Shown: piece by piece, positions 17,550 through 25,314 of the stretch | Numbering within the stretch: the first letter of the stretch is position 1 | Layout of the letters: every line of letters begins with the position of its first letter | NCBI RefSeq assembly: GCF_031200575.1 | Contig: NZ_CP133597.1 | Span: 496,001 to 560,000 of the forward strand | DNA length: 64,000 nucleotides | Direction of reading: 5' to 3' | Source: Ferroplasma sp. | Lineage (GTDB): Archaea > Thermoplasmatota > Thermoplasmata > Thermoplasmatales > Thermoplasmataceae | The notes under the pieces: generated by a model | Told to the model about the DNA's origin: nothing | Database searches by the model: none | The model's input: only the letters and a program-made list of their open reading frames with translations | Made by a program: the position numbers and the translations under genes

Positions 17550-18856
17550 ATCCTTACAGTCTTTTTCTGGGAATACTGTATATCTGGAGGTTTGGAATAA
17601 ACAATAATCATTAACCCTGCTAGTACAATAATAGCAGCCAGTATAAAATCAAATGAATAGCTTATATCGTACGCAATGAAACCTGAAAGCCCTGCACCAA
17701 GTATCTGGCCAACACCATTGAGTGAGTTGTAATATCCTATAACCTTTCCCCTTATTGTAGACGTGGCCATATTTGAAATGCTGGTGACCTCACTTATTCC
17801 TATGAAGCTCCATATGCCTCCGAAGATACCATACATTAATATAAAAAACAGAAGGTATCCCACTGTATCAAATACAAAAAATGATAATATCCCCATTGAA
17901 AGAAACAGTATAACCCTTATGGAGGTGGAAATAGAAAGCATTCTATTTGAACCTATATAATTGATATATTTGCCTGCGGGTATGAATGTTGCTGCAGAGA
18001 AGAGGCTGTTGAGCAGGTACATAATATATATGTCATTCTCGCTAGCATTCATTTTTTTGATAACAAACACTGGATATGGAATGAAAAATAACTGAAATCC
18101 CATCATTAAGATGAGCGTGGTAATTAAATACAGTTTCAGGTGGCCCGGTATTTTTATTTTGTTTTCCTTTCCCGGTATATGGACAAGATGGGTTGGAAAA
18201 TAACGTACCCTCTCTATTACATGGAGGGCAAACAGGTAGCCTATTTTCTCCCTCTTTATTTCCTGTTTTGGCTCTTTCAGGACTATTATGGAGATAACCC
18301 CGGCAATCAGGTAAAACCAGGCGGCAATAACATAAAGATATGGCATCAGAATATCCCCTATTCCACTGAACAGAGTCAGTATCACCACACCCACTCCAAG
18401 CCCTATTACTGTTCCTACGGCACTGTAGCTGTTGAATTTTCCCATAACCTTTGGCCAAGCCGATTGCTCAGAATTTTCAAGGATTAGCAGTGTTGAAACG
18501 GGTACACTGGCCATTGCAAGAATCTGAAACATTATTAGCATGGATATATAGGATGGCATGTTGTGTACAAAAAGCACCATTAGTAGAGAAAGAAAAGATC
18601 CCATGAATCCTATTATAATAAATATTTTTCTTCTTTTGACTTTATCTGATAGGTTTCCCCACATTATAAGTGCAGGCACGGATGCCAGTGAGGATATGGC
18701 AGATACAATCCCAACAAATTCTACATTGCTTTTCAGATAAAATACTATGAATAATGGGATCAGTGGCGTGGTAAGCCCTGCTGCAAGATTTGAAAAAACA
18801 TAGCCTATAAACCATCTATTGTCCGTGCAACCACTTTGAAATTCGTTATGTTTCAT
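17540..18856 (-). CDS. Major facilitator superfamily transporter
   Basis: 438 aa with about 12 predicted membrane helices. The loop 2-3 motif is GNLSDKVKRRKIFIIIGF, a good match to the MFS consensus GxxxDrxGrr. A long charged cytoplasmic loop lies around residues 190-230 (LKEPKQEIKREKIGYLF to HIPGKENKIKIPGHL). The substrate cannot be predicted. It is convergent with the GT2 gene and overlaps it by 10 bp. The start Met at 18856 is followed by a charged N-terminus and fits. Confidence 0.85.
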   Translation of the reverse strand: MKHNEFQSGCTDNRWFIGYVFSNLAAGLTTPLIPLFIVFYLKSNVEFVGIVSAISSLASVPALIMWGNLSDKVKRRKIFIIIGFMGSFLSLLMVLFVHNMPSYISMLIMFQILAMASVPVSTLLILENSEQSAWPKVMGKFNSYSAVGTVIGLGVGVVILTLFSGIGDILMPYLYVIAAWFYLIAGVISIIVLKEPKQEIKREKIGYLFALHVIERVRYFPTHLVHIPGKENKIKIPGHLKLYLITTLILMMGFQLFFIPYPVFVIKKMNASENDIYIMYLLNSLFSAATFIPAGKYINYIGSNRMLSISTSIRVILFLSMGILSFFVFDTVGYLLFFILMYGIFGGIWSFIGISEVTSISNMATSTIRGKVIGYYNSLNGVGQILGAGLSGFIAYDISYSFDFILAAIIVLAGLMIIVYSKPPDIQYSQKKTVRIQS

Positions 18857-18925
18857 GTGTATATTTATTTTACTGTTTGAATGTTTATAAAACTGGATTA
18901 ATAACCTAAGTAGGGTGTGCGTCTC

Positions 18926-18950
18926 ACAGGAATTCTCCTGTTAACACAGG
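18926..18950. other. Mutually exclusive hairpins (three-arm repeat)
   Basis: The stretch contains ACAGGA-ATTC-TCCTGT, a perfect 6-bp stem, and the right arm can instead pair with the next ACAGG (CCTGT-TAAC-ACAGG). So the central arm has two partners. It lies in the 165-bp gap between the MFS and XPD genes, which are divergent. It could be a regulatory switch in a leader RNA or a degenerate repeat element. Confidence 0.4.
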
Positions 18951-19021
18951 GTGCCCGCAGATATGGCAATTATTAAATAAAAATTAAATGAATACATAAT
19001 TATACAATTTATCAATATAAC

Positions 19022-20893
19022 ATGATGGAAAAATTTACCCCCAGGGAATGGCAGGATGCCCTAATCAGCACAGTATCCGAAAACCTTGAGGAAAAAAATA
19101 AAATTGCAGTGGAAGCCCCAACCGGGTCAGGAAAAACCAGTTTCATACTTTATCTGGCATTACTTACTGGAAAAAAACTTATTTATCTTACCAGGACACA
19201 TAATGAATTTACAAGGCTTTATGAGGACAATGAGAAATATTTCCATATACCAACACTGTATATGTTCGGGAAAAACAAATTGTGTCCTCTCAAGGAACGC
19301 TGGTACGACTCAGAGGAGGATGGTCAGAAGAACGTATGCAAGGGGTGCCCGCTCAAGGATAAAACCGTTAAACTGGAACTAAAGTCCATAAGGAGTCCGG
19401 AGGATTTTCTGTCAGATATGGAAGAGGATTCCACAGAGCTTATAAGGCAAGATATTGCTTCAAAGGCTCTGGGAAGAGATACAAAGGGAAACCTTGTCGC
19501 CATAAAGAAGGAAAATATGAAATCCTACTGTCCATATTATTCCGTACGGGCCAGCATGGTGGATGCCCAGATTATTGCCATGACATACAATTACCTGTTG
19601 AATCCATCCATACGTTTCAATGTATTTCAGGGCACTGATGGGGAAGAAATGATCCACCTTGATGATTATTATATAGTTTTTGACGAGGCACATAATCTGG
19701 ATTCTGTGATTGAAAACTTTGGCAGAACCCTGCAGATAAAAACAGTTGAAAAGGCTATAGACCTCCTTGTAAAGGACTTCCCCATAGAAAGCTATAATTC
19801 ATATGAGAGAGTCCAGGCTAACCTCATACTGGAAAACCTGCTTTCCAACATGAGCTCAACACGGGGGACAGAAAACCTGAAATCATTTAAATTTTCAAAT
19901 GATTTTCAGTCCAGAATATCAGACCTGGAACCCTTGAAAACATTTAGTGATGAATTTGAGAAGAAAAACGAGAACCGGCCATTGAAAAAGAGGAGCAGGA
20001 ATTATCTTGAGACTGTCTATAATTTCCTTTATGATTACCAGAGGATGGAGAACGGCGCCATATATTCCACGATTAATAGCACAGAGAAGAAAGAACTTAA
20101 ATTAAAGCTCATGTATTATGATACCTCTGGCTATCTTTCCTTCTTAAAACCCAATCCGGTTATATTCATGTCCGGCACACTTCCATCGGTGGACCATATA
20201 TCAAAGGTATGGAATATGGAGGACGTGCTGTACCTTAAGGTTGATAGTATATTCAGCAATGCAGGGGGTGTAAAGAACTACCGGATAGTTGAAGGATACA
20301 CAACCCTCGGCCGTTACCGTGATAACGTAGAAGAATGGGCATTGATGCTGAAAAAATACATGCAGTTTGTTATAAAAAAATATTCTGAATCAGAAAAGAG
20401 CGTGCTTGTCGCCGTCCCATCATATAAAATAATTTTCGGTGATACCTATACAAAAGTTCCGGGCCTGGCAAATTTCCTTCCTGAGAGCATGCGATCAAAA
20501 AGCATATTTGAGAGCAAGAAAATTTCATATTCTTATATAGAGAAAAGGGCCACTGAGGGTAAGATTATCATATTCTCTGTTCATGGGGGCAGGCTTCTGG
20601 AGGGAATCCAGCTGGTAAGCAATGGAAAGAGCCTGATCAGCGATGTAATTATAGCCGGGCTTCCTCTGATACCGCTTGATGACTACAGAAGGGACAAGAT
20701 AAAATACCTTGAAAAAACACTGAAAAGAAATGCATATAATTTGCTTTACTTTGAATTTGCACTCATAAAAATAAAGCAGGCAGCCGGACGGTCCACCCGG
20801 TCGCCACAGGACGAATCAAATATCTGGTTATGTGATGATAGGTTTAATGATAGGTTCTGGCGGGATAACCTGCTGGAGAATAATCAACATTAA
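19022..20893 (+). CDS. XPD/Rad3-family DNA helicase
   Basis: 623 aa. Walker A is EAPTGSGKTSFI near residue 35 and the DEAH box is VFDEAHNLDS near 225. The 4Fe-4S cluster cysteines are recognisable between them: KLCPLKE, NVCKGCPLKD and SYCPYYS. Motifs V and VI near the C-terminus read GGRLLEGIQL and QAAGRSTRSP. It unwinds DNA 5' to 3' and acts in nucleotide excision repair. Two ATGs are adjacent (19022 and 19025). It is followed after 40 bp by a small hypothetical gene. Confidence 0.9.
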   Translation: MMEKFTPREWQDALISTVSENLEEKNKIAVEAPTGSGKTSFILYLALLTGKKLIYLTRTHNEFTRLYEDNEKYFHIPTLYMFGKNKLCPLKERWYDSEEDGQKNVCKGCPLKDKTVKLELKSIRSPEDFLSDMEEDSTELIRQDIASKALGRDTKGNLVAIKKENMKSYCPYYSVRASMVDAQIIAMTYNYLLNPSIRFNVFQGTDGEEMIHLDDYYIVFDEAHNLDSVIENFGRTLQIKTVEKAIDLLVKDFPIESYNSYERVQANLILENLLSNMSSTRGTENLKSFKFSNDFQSRISDLEPLKTFSDEFEKKNENRPLKKRSRNYLETVYNFLYDYQRMENGAIYSTINSTEKKELKLKLMYYDTSGYLSFLKPNPVIFMSGTLPSVDHISKVWNMEDVLYLKVDSIFSNAGGVKNYRIVEGYTTLGRYRDNVEEWALMLKKYMQFVIKKYSESEKSVLVAVPSYKIIFGDTYTKVPGLANFLPESMRSKSIFESKKISYSYIEKRATEGKIIIFSVHGGRLLEGIQLVSNGKSLISDVIIAGLPLIPLDDYRRDKIKYLEKTLKRNAYNLLYFEFALIKIKQAAGRSTRSPQDESNIWLCDDRFNDRFWRDNLLENNQH

Positions 20894-20933
20894 AATTATA
20901 AAATATTTATAAGCCTTATTCCTATTGAACATC

Positions 20934-21326
20934 ATGGTTGCTGTAATCGATTCATTATTGAAAAACGAAAAACTTGTAAAACCCGTTAATCCTGATGCCT
21001 CAAATTATTACCTTCCGGTTAAGTCCCTTCAATTTTCCGGGAAACTGGGACTCGAACATGAAATTGAAATGGAAGCCCGCATACTGAAGGTCACTGGTAC
21101 TGAAGACTATCTCAATACCGATGATTTGAGAGACCTTGATGGTATGACTGTGAGGCTTTACCTGAATCCGGCTGGCTGTGGCCCAAACGATGGCATTTTC
21201 TTTTCCAGGCTGGCATATAGGGCACTTGATGCGCATTCACTTATTCCAGAAAAGTACAGAATAAGGCTGGAGATATTCAGCATTGGAGAAAAGCCAGTAG
21301 GGGAAAATATTGAAATCACGCAATAA
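20934..21326 (+). CDS. Hypothetical protein, 130 aa
   Basis: Starts at the ATG giving MVAVIDSLLKNEKLVKPVNPD; an in-frame TTG nine bases earlier is less likely. A TATA-like AAAATATTTATAAGCC lies about 30 bp upstream, so it probably has its own promoter. The sequence is soluble and beta-rich, with a conserved-looking block VRLYLNPAGCGPNDGIFFSRLAYRALDAH. I do not recognise the family. No metal-binding motif or membrane segment is seen. Confidence 0.6.
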   Translation: MVAVIDSLLKNEKLVKPVNPDASNYYLPVKSLQFSGKLGLEHEIEMEARILKVTGTEDYLNTDDLRDLDGMTVRLYLNPAGCGPNDGIFFSRLAYRALDAHSLIPEKYRIRLEIFSIGEKPVGENIEITQ

Positions 21327-21447
21327 TTTCGGCCTTAAAATCATAAAATATTTATCTTAATTTGTATTGCATAAGATGCGCTTGTTGTTGCTAATGATAT
21401 TGCGGTTAGGCAAAATATTAAAAGCAAAAATGCAATAACCGTAGTAA

Positions 21448-21520
21448 GCCGCCATAGCTCAGTTGGTAGAGCACTCGGCTGTTAACCGAGCGGTCGTCGG
21501 TTCAAGCCCGACTGACGGCG
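21448..21520 (+). tRNA. tRNA-Asn (GTT)
   Basis: 73 nt cloverleaf. The acceptor stem GCCGCCA pairs with TGACGGC (one mismatch). The anticodon stem is CTCGG/CCGAG with loop CTGTTAA, anticodon GTT. The T arm contains CGGTTCAAGCC. It lies 3 bp before tRNA-Met and the two are certainly co-transcribed. Confidence 0.93.
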
Positions 21521-21523
21521 CAA

Positions 21524-21597
21524 GGGGTTGTAGCTCAGCTAGGTAGAGCGCCTGGCTCATAACCAGGTGGTCGTCGGTTCAAACCCGGCCAGCCCCA
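21524..21597 (+). tRNA. tRNA-Met (CAT), element attachment site
   Basis: 74 nt cloverleaf. The acceptor stem GGGGTTG pairs with CAGCCCC. The anticodon loop is CTCATAA, anticodon CAT, so elongator tRNA-Met or the tRNA-Ile read with lysidine-like modification. The T arm carries GGTTCAAACCC. The last 13 bp are repeated at 53546, and the integrase stop codon lies at 21579-21581 inside the tRNA. The tRNA is kept intact by the element, as expected for integration into a tRNA 3' end. Confidence 0.92.
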
Positions 21598-22511
21598 TTA
21601 AGTATATGTGCAGGTTCGGGCATTTTTTGAACCTTTTTATTCAAACTCTGATCTTCCCGAAAAAGTTCCTCAAGCTTTATTTTCATATCTTTTGCCACCT
21701 CCATATTTGATAAATGTGTGTACCTCTGGGTTGATCTTAAGGACCTATGGCCCAGATAGGTTTGCACCCTTCTGATATCCACGCCGGCACGTAAAAGAGC
21801 GGTTGCGCAGTAATGCCTTGCAGAATGGGCATGGAACTTTGGGGCCCCTGCCTCCTTTGCTATTTCCTTTATTGTATTCCTTAGATATTGATATGTCATC
21901 CTTCCATGTGTCGTTGTAAACAAAGCTGAAGCATCTGTTGCAGGCCTGTAGTATTTTATATAATCATTTAAATTCCTCATTGCCGAATCCGTTAGTGATA
22001 TTATTCTAGGCGCCTCGTTTTTCTCAGACCTTATTTTTATCCCATCATCGGAAACATCCTCGATATTTATTCTTACCAATTCACCGATTCTTATGCCGCC
22101 CTGGAATAATATCTCCATTATGGCTTTATTTCTTGAGGCTATTGCCTTATTCTTATAACTTCCAGCTGTGTTTATTATTTTTCTCACCTCCTCGTCACTC
22201 GGAATAAAAGGCTCAGGTGCAGGCGGCTCCTTGAAATGCGGTACCTGCACATCTATATGAAGAAACCTGAACCATGATCTGAGATCCTTTGCTGTGTCAT
22301 TTAACGCAGAGGCCTTTTTGCCGTTTTTTACCTCCCTGGAAAAGAATTTTAATATCTCCCTCTGGTCCGGATTTAAAACGTTTATTTTCTTTGACATAAA
22401 GCGCATCCTTCTTATTGCCCTTTCTGTTGTTGACGGAGAATAACCGCCGAGTGTAAGGGCCCATTGCTCGTATTCTAATAATTTGTTTTCAAGTTCATTA
22501 TTGTTACTCAT
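21579..22511 (-). CDS. Tyrosine recombinase (integrase)
   Basis: 310 aa. The N-terminal SAM-like core-binding domain spans about residues 1-100. The catalytic domain has Arg in GGIRIGELVRI, HSARHYC (HxxR), LGHRSLRSTQRY with the conserved His and the nucleophile Tyr. The C-terminal tail (MPEPAHILNGAGRV) is encoded by the tRNA-Met end, so the reading frame stops inside the host tRNA. On an excised circle the last residues would change, as the frame would continue from the attR side. It is the last gene of an operon beginning with AbrB. It should catalyse integration and excision at the tRNA. Confidence 0.92.
   Translation of the reverse strand: MSNNNELENKLLEYEQWALTLGGYSPSTTERAIRRMRFMSKKINVLNPDQREILKFFSREVKNGKKASALNDTAKDLRSWFRFLHIDVQVPHFKEPPAPEPFIPSDEEVRKIINTAGSYKNKAIASRNKAIMEILFQGGIRIGELVRINIEDVSDDGIKIRSEKNEAPRIISLTDSAMRNLNDYIKYYRPATDASALFTTTHGRMTYQYLRNTIKEIAKEAGAPKFHAHSARHYCATALLRAGVDIRRVQTYLGHRSLRSTQRYTHLSNMEVAKDMKIKLEELFREDQSLNKKVQKMPEPAHILNGAGRV
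21585..21701. repeat. attL side of the 117-bp direct repeat
   Basis: Identical to 53546-53662. It begins CCGGCCAGCCCCATTAAGT, comprising the last 13 bp of tRNA-Met and the 3' end of the integrase gene. Strand exchange must lie inside it, most likely within the tRNA part. Identity stops sharply at 21702, where the two copies continue as diverged but related sequence. Confidence 0.92.
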
Positions 22512-22686
22512 GTTTCACCTCCAATGCATGCCTGAAAATGAATGAAACAAGAATGCCTGCGAATAATCCTGCAAGATAGCCTGTTCCTGGTATTCCTGCT
22601 ATCCTGGCCAGCCCTGTTAAGCCAAGAAGTCCTATAACAGGAAATACAATTTTTGGATTGTCAATACCCTTAAATTTTTCACTCAT
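22504..22686 (-). CDS. Small membrane protein
   Basis: 60 aa. Two hydrophobic helices (IVFPVIGLLGLTGLARIAGI and GYLAGLFAGILVSFIF) flank a short Gly/Pro turn, and the C-terminus is charged. No family recognised. It overlaps the integrase start by 8 bp and the zinc-finger gene stop by 4 bp, so it is within the AbrB-integrase operon. A GGAGGTGAAAC ribosome-binding site for the integrase lies inside its 3' end. Confidence 0.7.
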   Translation of the reverse strand: MSEKFKGIDNPKIVFPVIGLLGLTGLARIAGIPGTGYLAGLFAGILVSFIFRHALEVKHE

Positions 22687-22877
22687 TCTATCAACCTCAG
22701 ACTATTTTTATGGCACTCCTCTATGTGCCTTATAATCTCTTTTTTTGTTCCGTCTACTTTGCATTGTATGCATTTGTATATTGTATCATTGTAAGCTGAA
22801 TTATGCTCTTCAATTTCCAAGTATTTCTCTGCAGTTAAGTATATGTAATACTTATGGCCATTCCAGTGAACTATCAT
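22683..22877 (-). CDS. Small C2H2-like zinc-finger protein
   Basis: 64 aa. Beta-rich start (VHWNGHKYYIYLTAEKYLEIEE), then a zinc finger with CIQC (Cys-x2-Cys) and HIEECH about 14 residues later, in the form CX2C-X12-HX4H. Similar single fingers are common in archaeal viruses and plasmids and usually bind DNA. It lies in the operon from AbrB to integrase, overlapping both neighbours by 4 bp. Possible role: excision factor or regulator; not demonstrated. Confidence 0.65.
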   Translation of the reverse strand: MIVHWNGHKYYIYLTAEKYLEIEEHNSAYNDTIYKCIQCKVDGTKKEIIRHIEECHKNSLRLIE

Positions 22878-23059
22878 AATTCGCCCTCTTCCTTTAATTC
22901 ATTATATTTCTGTCTTAACTCGCTTTTAAAATCATATATTTCATTGTCATCCATATCCTCGATTAAATATACGAGTGCGTCTGCCATGCCGTCAAGGTCC
23001 TTGTTAAGCCTGTCATAAAATTTTTTATATTTCTCATCAACATCGTATGCTGATATCAT
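22874..23059 (-). CDS. Small acidic helical protein
   Basis: 61 aa, strongly acidic (over a quarter Asp/Glu) with predicted helices around YKKFYDRLNKDLDGMADALVYLIEDM and IYDFKSELRQKYNELKEEG. No recognised family. Its ATG overlaps the AbrB stop (ATGA), and its own stop overlaps the zinc-finger start, so it is translated from the same mRNA. Acidic small proteins like this may mimic DNA or bind partners, but that is only a guess. Confidence 0.6.
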   Translation of the reverse strand: MISAYDVDEKYKKFYDRLNKDLDGMADALVYLIEDMDDNEIYDFKSELRQKYNELKEEGEL

Positions 23060-23214
23060 GCCGACACCTCGTCATATCTGATTATTTTATTGATTGTAAT
23101 CTCCACATAGTCGCCTTTTAAGATTTCAAATCTTTCTCTAAAATCAGCAGGGAAAGTTATCCTTCCATTTTGCTCTACTTTTTGAATTATTTTTTTATTT
23201 ATTACTCTTTCCAT
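23056..23214 (-). CDS. AbrB/SpoVT-like DNA-binding protein
   Basis: 52 aa, first gene of the integrase operon. The sequence MERVINKKIIQKVEQNGRI then TFPADFRERFEILKGDYVEITI is the swapped-hairpin AbrB fold; TFPADFRERFEI matches the family's (L/I)P-x2-(V/I)R-x2-LGI segment. The start codon lies within a perfect palindrome TTCCATATATGGAA (23209-23222), repeated 46 bp upstream, so it probably represses its own operon and perhaps the divergent gene. No Shine-Dalgarno precedes it, which suggests a leaderless message. The stop overlaps the next gene as ATGA. Confidence 0.8.
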   Translation of the reverse strand: MERVINKKIIQKVEQNGRITFPADFRERFEILKGDYVEITINKIIRYDEVSA

Positions 23215-23268
23215 ATATGGAATAATACATTATAATATATAAATATTATTATAATTCCATATATGGAA
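23209..23268. promoter_or_regulatory. Paired palindromic operators in a divergent promoter
   Basis: Two copies of TTCCATATATGGAA, at 23209-23222 and 23255-23268 (the second extends to an 18-bp palindrome at 23253-23270). Centres are 46 bp apart. One covers the AbrB start codon and the other lies 51 bp before the winged-helix gene. The DNA between is AT-rich with a TATA-like run at 23231-23245. They look like binding sites for AbrB or the winged-helix protein. Confidence 0.65.
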
Positions 23269-23318
23269 TTAAGAATAATAGAAATTTTTATTCATTCCTT
23301 ATTATTAATATGGATTAA

Positions 23319-23951
23319 ATGAATGAAAATTTACTTGGAACAAAAAAAGGGAAAATTTTAGTTTTTCTTTTATCCGGCCCAAAAATGATGACTGAATTAA
23401 AGAGTGTAATTTCTAGTTATGATGTTTTAAGATACAATATACTGGAGTTGCAAAGTTCAGGCTATATCACTAAAACAGAATCTAGAGACAATAATAGAAA
23501 ATATGTTGTATCGTTAACTGAGAAAGGCAGAGAGGTAGCACAGAATCTTAAAAATGCTGAGGAAGTCTCCGAGGGAAGAATAAGGATAAACGGCGATGAT
23601 GAGATAAACATTCAATTATCCACGGAGGAAATAGAAAAATCAAAGAATCTCAGGTTTTTGTTCCATGTCAATGTCCTCGATGACCATATAACAGTTGAGG
23701 AGGTTGTTCCAGGTAAAAATCCGAGGATTTTCAATATTTATATAAAACAGAACGGCGGCGGTAATTTTAGATTATGGTGCGAGCAGGATAATAGTTATGA
23801 TTGCTGGCATGTCCGTGCGGCATGGGGATATCCTCAGGTCCAGGCAATGATGATGCGTTATAAAGGAAAAACAAAAATATGCCCGGTATGCCATTTTGAG
23901 AATCCGGAAAATGCTAAATTCTGCATGAACTGCGGGGCTAAATTAGAATAA
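23319..23951 (+). CDS. Winged-helix regulator with C-terminal zinc ribbon
   Basis: 210 aa. Residues ~1-75 are a winged helix of MarR/PadR style: KKGKILVFLLSGPKMMTELKSVI, then VLRYNILELQSSGYI and a wing ending VSLTEKGREVAQ. A middle beta-rich domain follows (about 85-180). The last ~25 residues are a zinc ribbon, CPVCHFENPENAKFCMNCG (CX2C-X12-CX2C). It is divergent from the AbrB-integrase operon across the paired operators. It probably competes for the same control region. Followed 13 bp later by a nuclease-like gene. Confidence 0.75.
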   Translation: MNENLLGTKKGKILVFLLSGPKMMTELKSVISSYDVLRYNILELQSSGYITKTESRDNNRKYVVSLTEKGREVAQNLKNAEEVSEGRIRINGDDEINIQLSTEEIEKSKNLRFLFHVNVLDDHITVEEVVPGKNPRIFNIYIKQNGGGNFRLWCEQDNSYDCWHVRAAWGYPQVQAMMMRYKGKTKICPVCHFENPENAKFCMNCGAKLE

Positions 23952-23964
23952 ATAGGTGGAATGA

Positions 23965-24585
23965 ATGGAAGAAAAAATGGCAATAGAAAAAATAAGGAAT
24001 GCGGTGGAGATAGCTACAAAGAAGATTATTGTAATAAATGATCAAAATATAATGGCTGAAAATAAGGAAAACAGCAATTCTAGAAATTTTCAACATGAAA
24101 ATTTCTTAAATGCTATGATATACCATGAATTGGTATCTGATAGTTATTTTTCCTTTAATGATATATATATGGAGTATCCATATCCAAATGACGATTTAAG
24201 TGCAGATTTTGTAATAAAAAACGTTTTCAGGGAAAATGAGATGGAAGATTTTATTTGTGAAGTTAAGACCTTTGGATATCAATATAAATCAGAAAGTTTT
24301 ATATCCACCAATAATGTTAAAAAATATCTTTATGAGGATATCGAAAAGTTGCAGAATCTTATGGATTATAATAATCTGGTTCCGGTAAACGGAATTGTAA
24401 TAATAGTAAATATGACCAGATATCCAGGTAATTATTATGAATATAAACCCATGAACATTCTTTTAGAAACACTAAAAACAATGTTAAACGATGGAAAATA
24501 TTCAGATAATATGGTATTCATATTATCAGATAATGCCAGGGCAATAGCAATAACCGCAGATGAAATCAAGAGGTATAAAGAATGA
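23965..24585 (+). CDS. Putative PD-(D/E)XK-like nuclease
   Basis: 206 aa. The centre reads DDLSADFVI, then after ~15 residues DFICEVKTFGYQY. An Asp followed by Glu-Val-Lys at this spacing is the PD-(D/E)XK nuclease signature. A long helix (YLYEDIEKLQNLMDYNNL) and a strand (NGIVIIVNMTR) follow, in the usual order for the fold. It lies between the zinc-ribbon regulator and a presumed restriction enzyme, all plus strand. It could be part of the defence locus. No close family recognised, so the call is tentative. Confidence 0.45.
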   Translation: MEEKMAIEKIRNAVEIATKKIIVINDQNIMAENKENSNSRNFQHENFLNAMIYHELVSDSYFSFNDIYMEYPYPNDDLSADFVIKNVFRENEMEDFICEVKTFGYQYKSESFISTNNVKKYLYEDIEKLQNLMDYNNLVPVNGIVIIVNMTRYPGNYYEYKPMNILLETLKTMLNDGKYSDNMVFILSDNARAIAITADEIKRYKE

Positions 24586-24626
24586 AATTTTGTTTATTTT
24601 ATAATTGCGGGGCGAAGCTGGAATAA
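24582..24626 (+). pseudogene. Duplicated zinc-ribbon tail, 14 codons
   Basis: The frame starts ATG overlapping the previous stop and encodes MKFCLFYNCGAKLE. It matches the last residues of the winged-helix/zinc-ribbon protein (KFCMNCGAKLE) with two extra residues between the cysteines. It is too short to function alone. It suggests that the intervening nuclease-like gene was inserted by a duplication event or that an older copy of the regulator was deleted. Confidence 0.5.
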
Positions 24627-24639
24627 AAAGGTGAAATAA

Positions 24640-25314
24640 ATGGAGGAAAACGAATTTAAAAATACTGCAAAAGAAATTGCTTGTAAATTAAAGTTATTAA
24701 ATAAAAAATGGGATGGTAAAACTTCTATATTAGAAATGAAAAATCAGAATTATAATCAATGGAAGCAGATGGAATGGATAGGTTGGTATTTTCAATTTTT
24801 ATGTGAAAAAAATTTACAAGATTTAATGGAAATTCCAGGTAATAGATATGGAAATGTAACCTTTGATGCTTTTAAAAATGTTCCATGGGATTTCAAAAGT
24901 CATATTGAAAATGATAAGGATGGAAATGAAAAAACAGTTATAATAATTAATGATAAAGCGGCCATTGATAATGCTATTAAGCAGTATGGATATATTGGAT
25001 TAATAATAGGAGTAGGCTATGCTAAATGGAATGATAAAAATAGGACATTTCAAAAATGGGTTGAAGAATTAAAAGGTGGGAAAAGTGAGTATGAAATAGA
25101 AAGAATAGAAAGAGGTGCAAGTTCAAGATTAAGAAAAGTATCATTTGATTTGAATGACATATTGTTTATAAAAATATCAAATGAAGAATTAGACAAATTA
25201 GGAATATATAAGCAAGGGCGTAATTCTAATGGTAATGAGCGAATGCCAAAATATGAATTGGATTTAAATGATATAAATTCATTTGAACATTATTCTTGCT
25301 TTGAACTTTGTTGA
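24640..25314 (+). CDS. Putative type II restriction endonuclease
   Basis: 224 aa, no membrane segment. An active-site-like block VTFDAFKNVPWDFKSH lies near residues 72-87, with two Asp residues and a Lys that could serve a PD-(D/E)XK centre. An aromatic-rich helix (QWKQMEWIGWYFQFL) precedes it. The gene is convergent with, and overlaps by 25 bp, a methyltransferase gene, the classic layout of type II restriction-modification. Preceded by a Shine-Dalgarno AAAGGTGA. The reading frame is intact, although its methyltransferase partner is broken. The assignment rests mostly on context. Confidence 0.5.
   Translation: MEENEFKNTAKEIACKLKLLNKKWDGKTSILEMKNQNYNQWKQMEWIGWYFQFLCEKNLQDLMEIPGNRYGNVTFDAFKNVPWDFKSHIENDKDGNEKTVIIINDKAAIDNAIKQYGYIGLIIGVGYAKWNDKNRTFQKWVEELKGGKSEYEIERIERGASSRLRKVSFDLNDILFIKISNEELDKLGIYKQGRNSNGNERMPKYELDLNDINSFEHYSCFELC

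Noticed and set aside
21341-21447. C/D-box RNA upstream of tRNA-Asn
   Set aside because: No proper pair of C and D boxes with a closing stem could be found.
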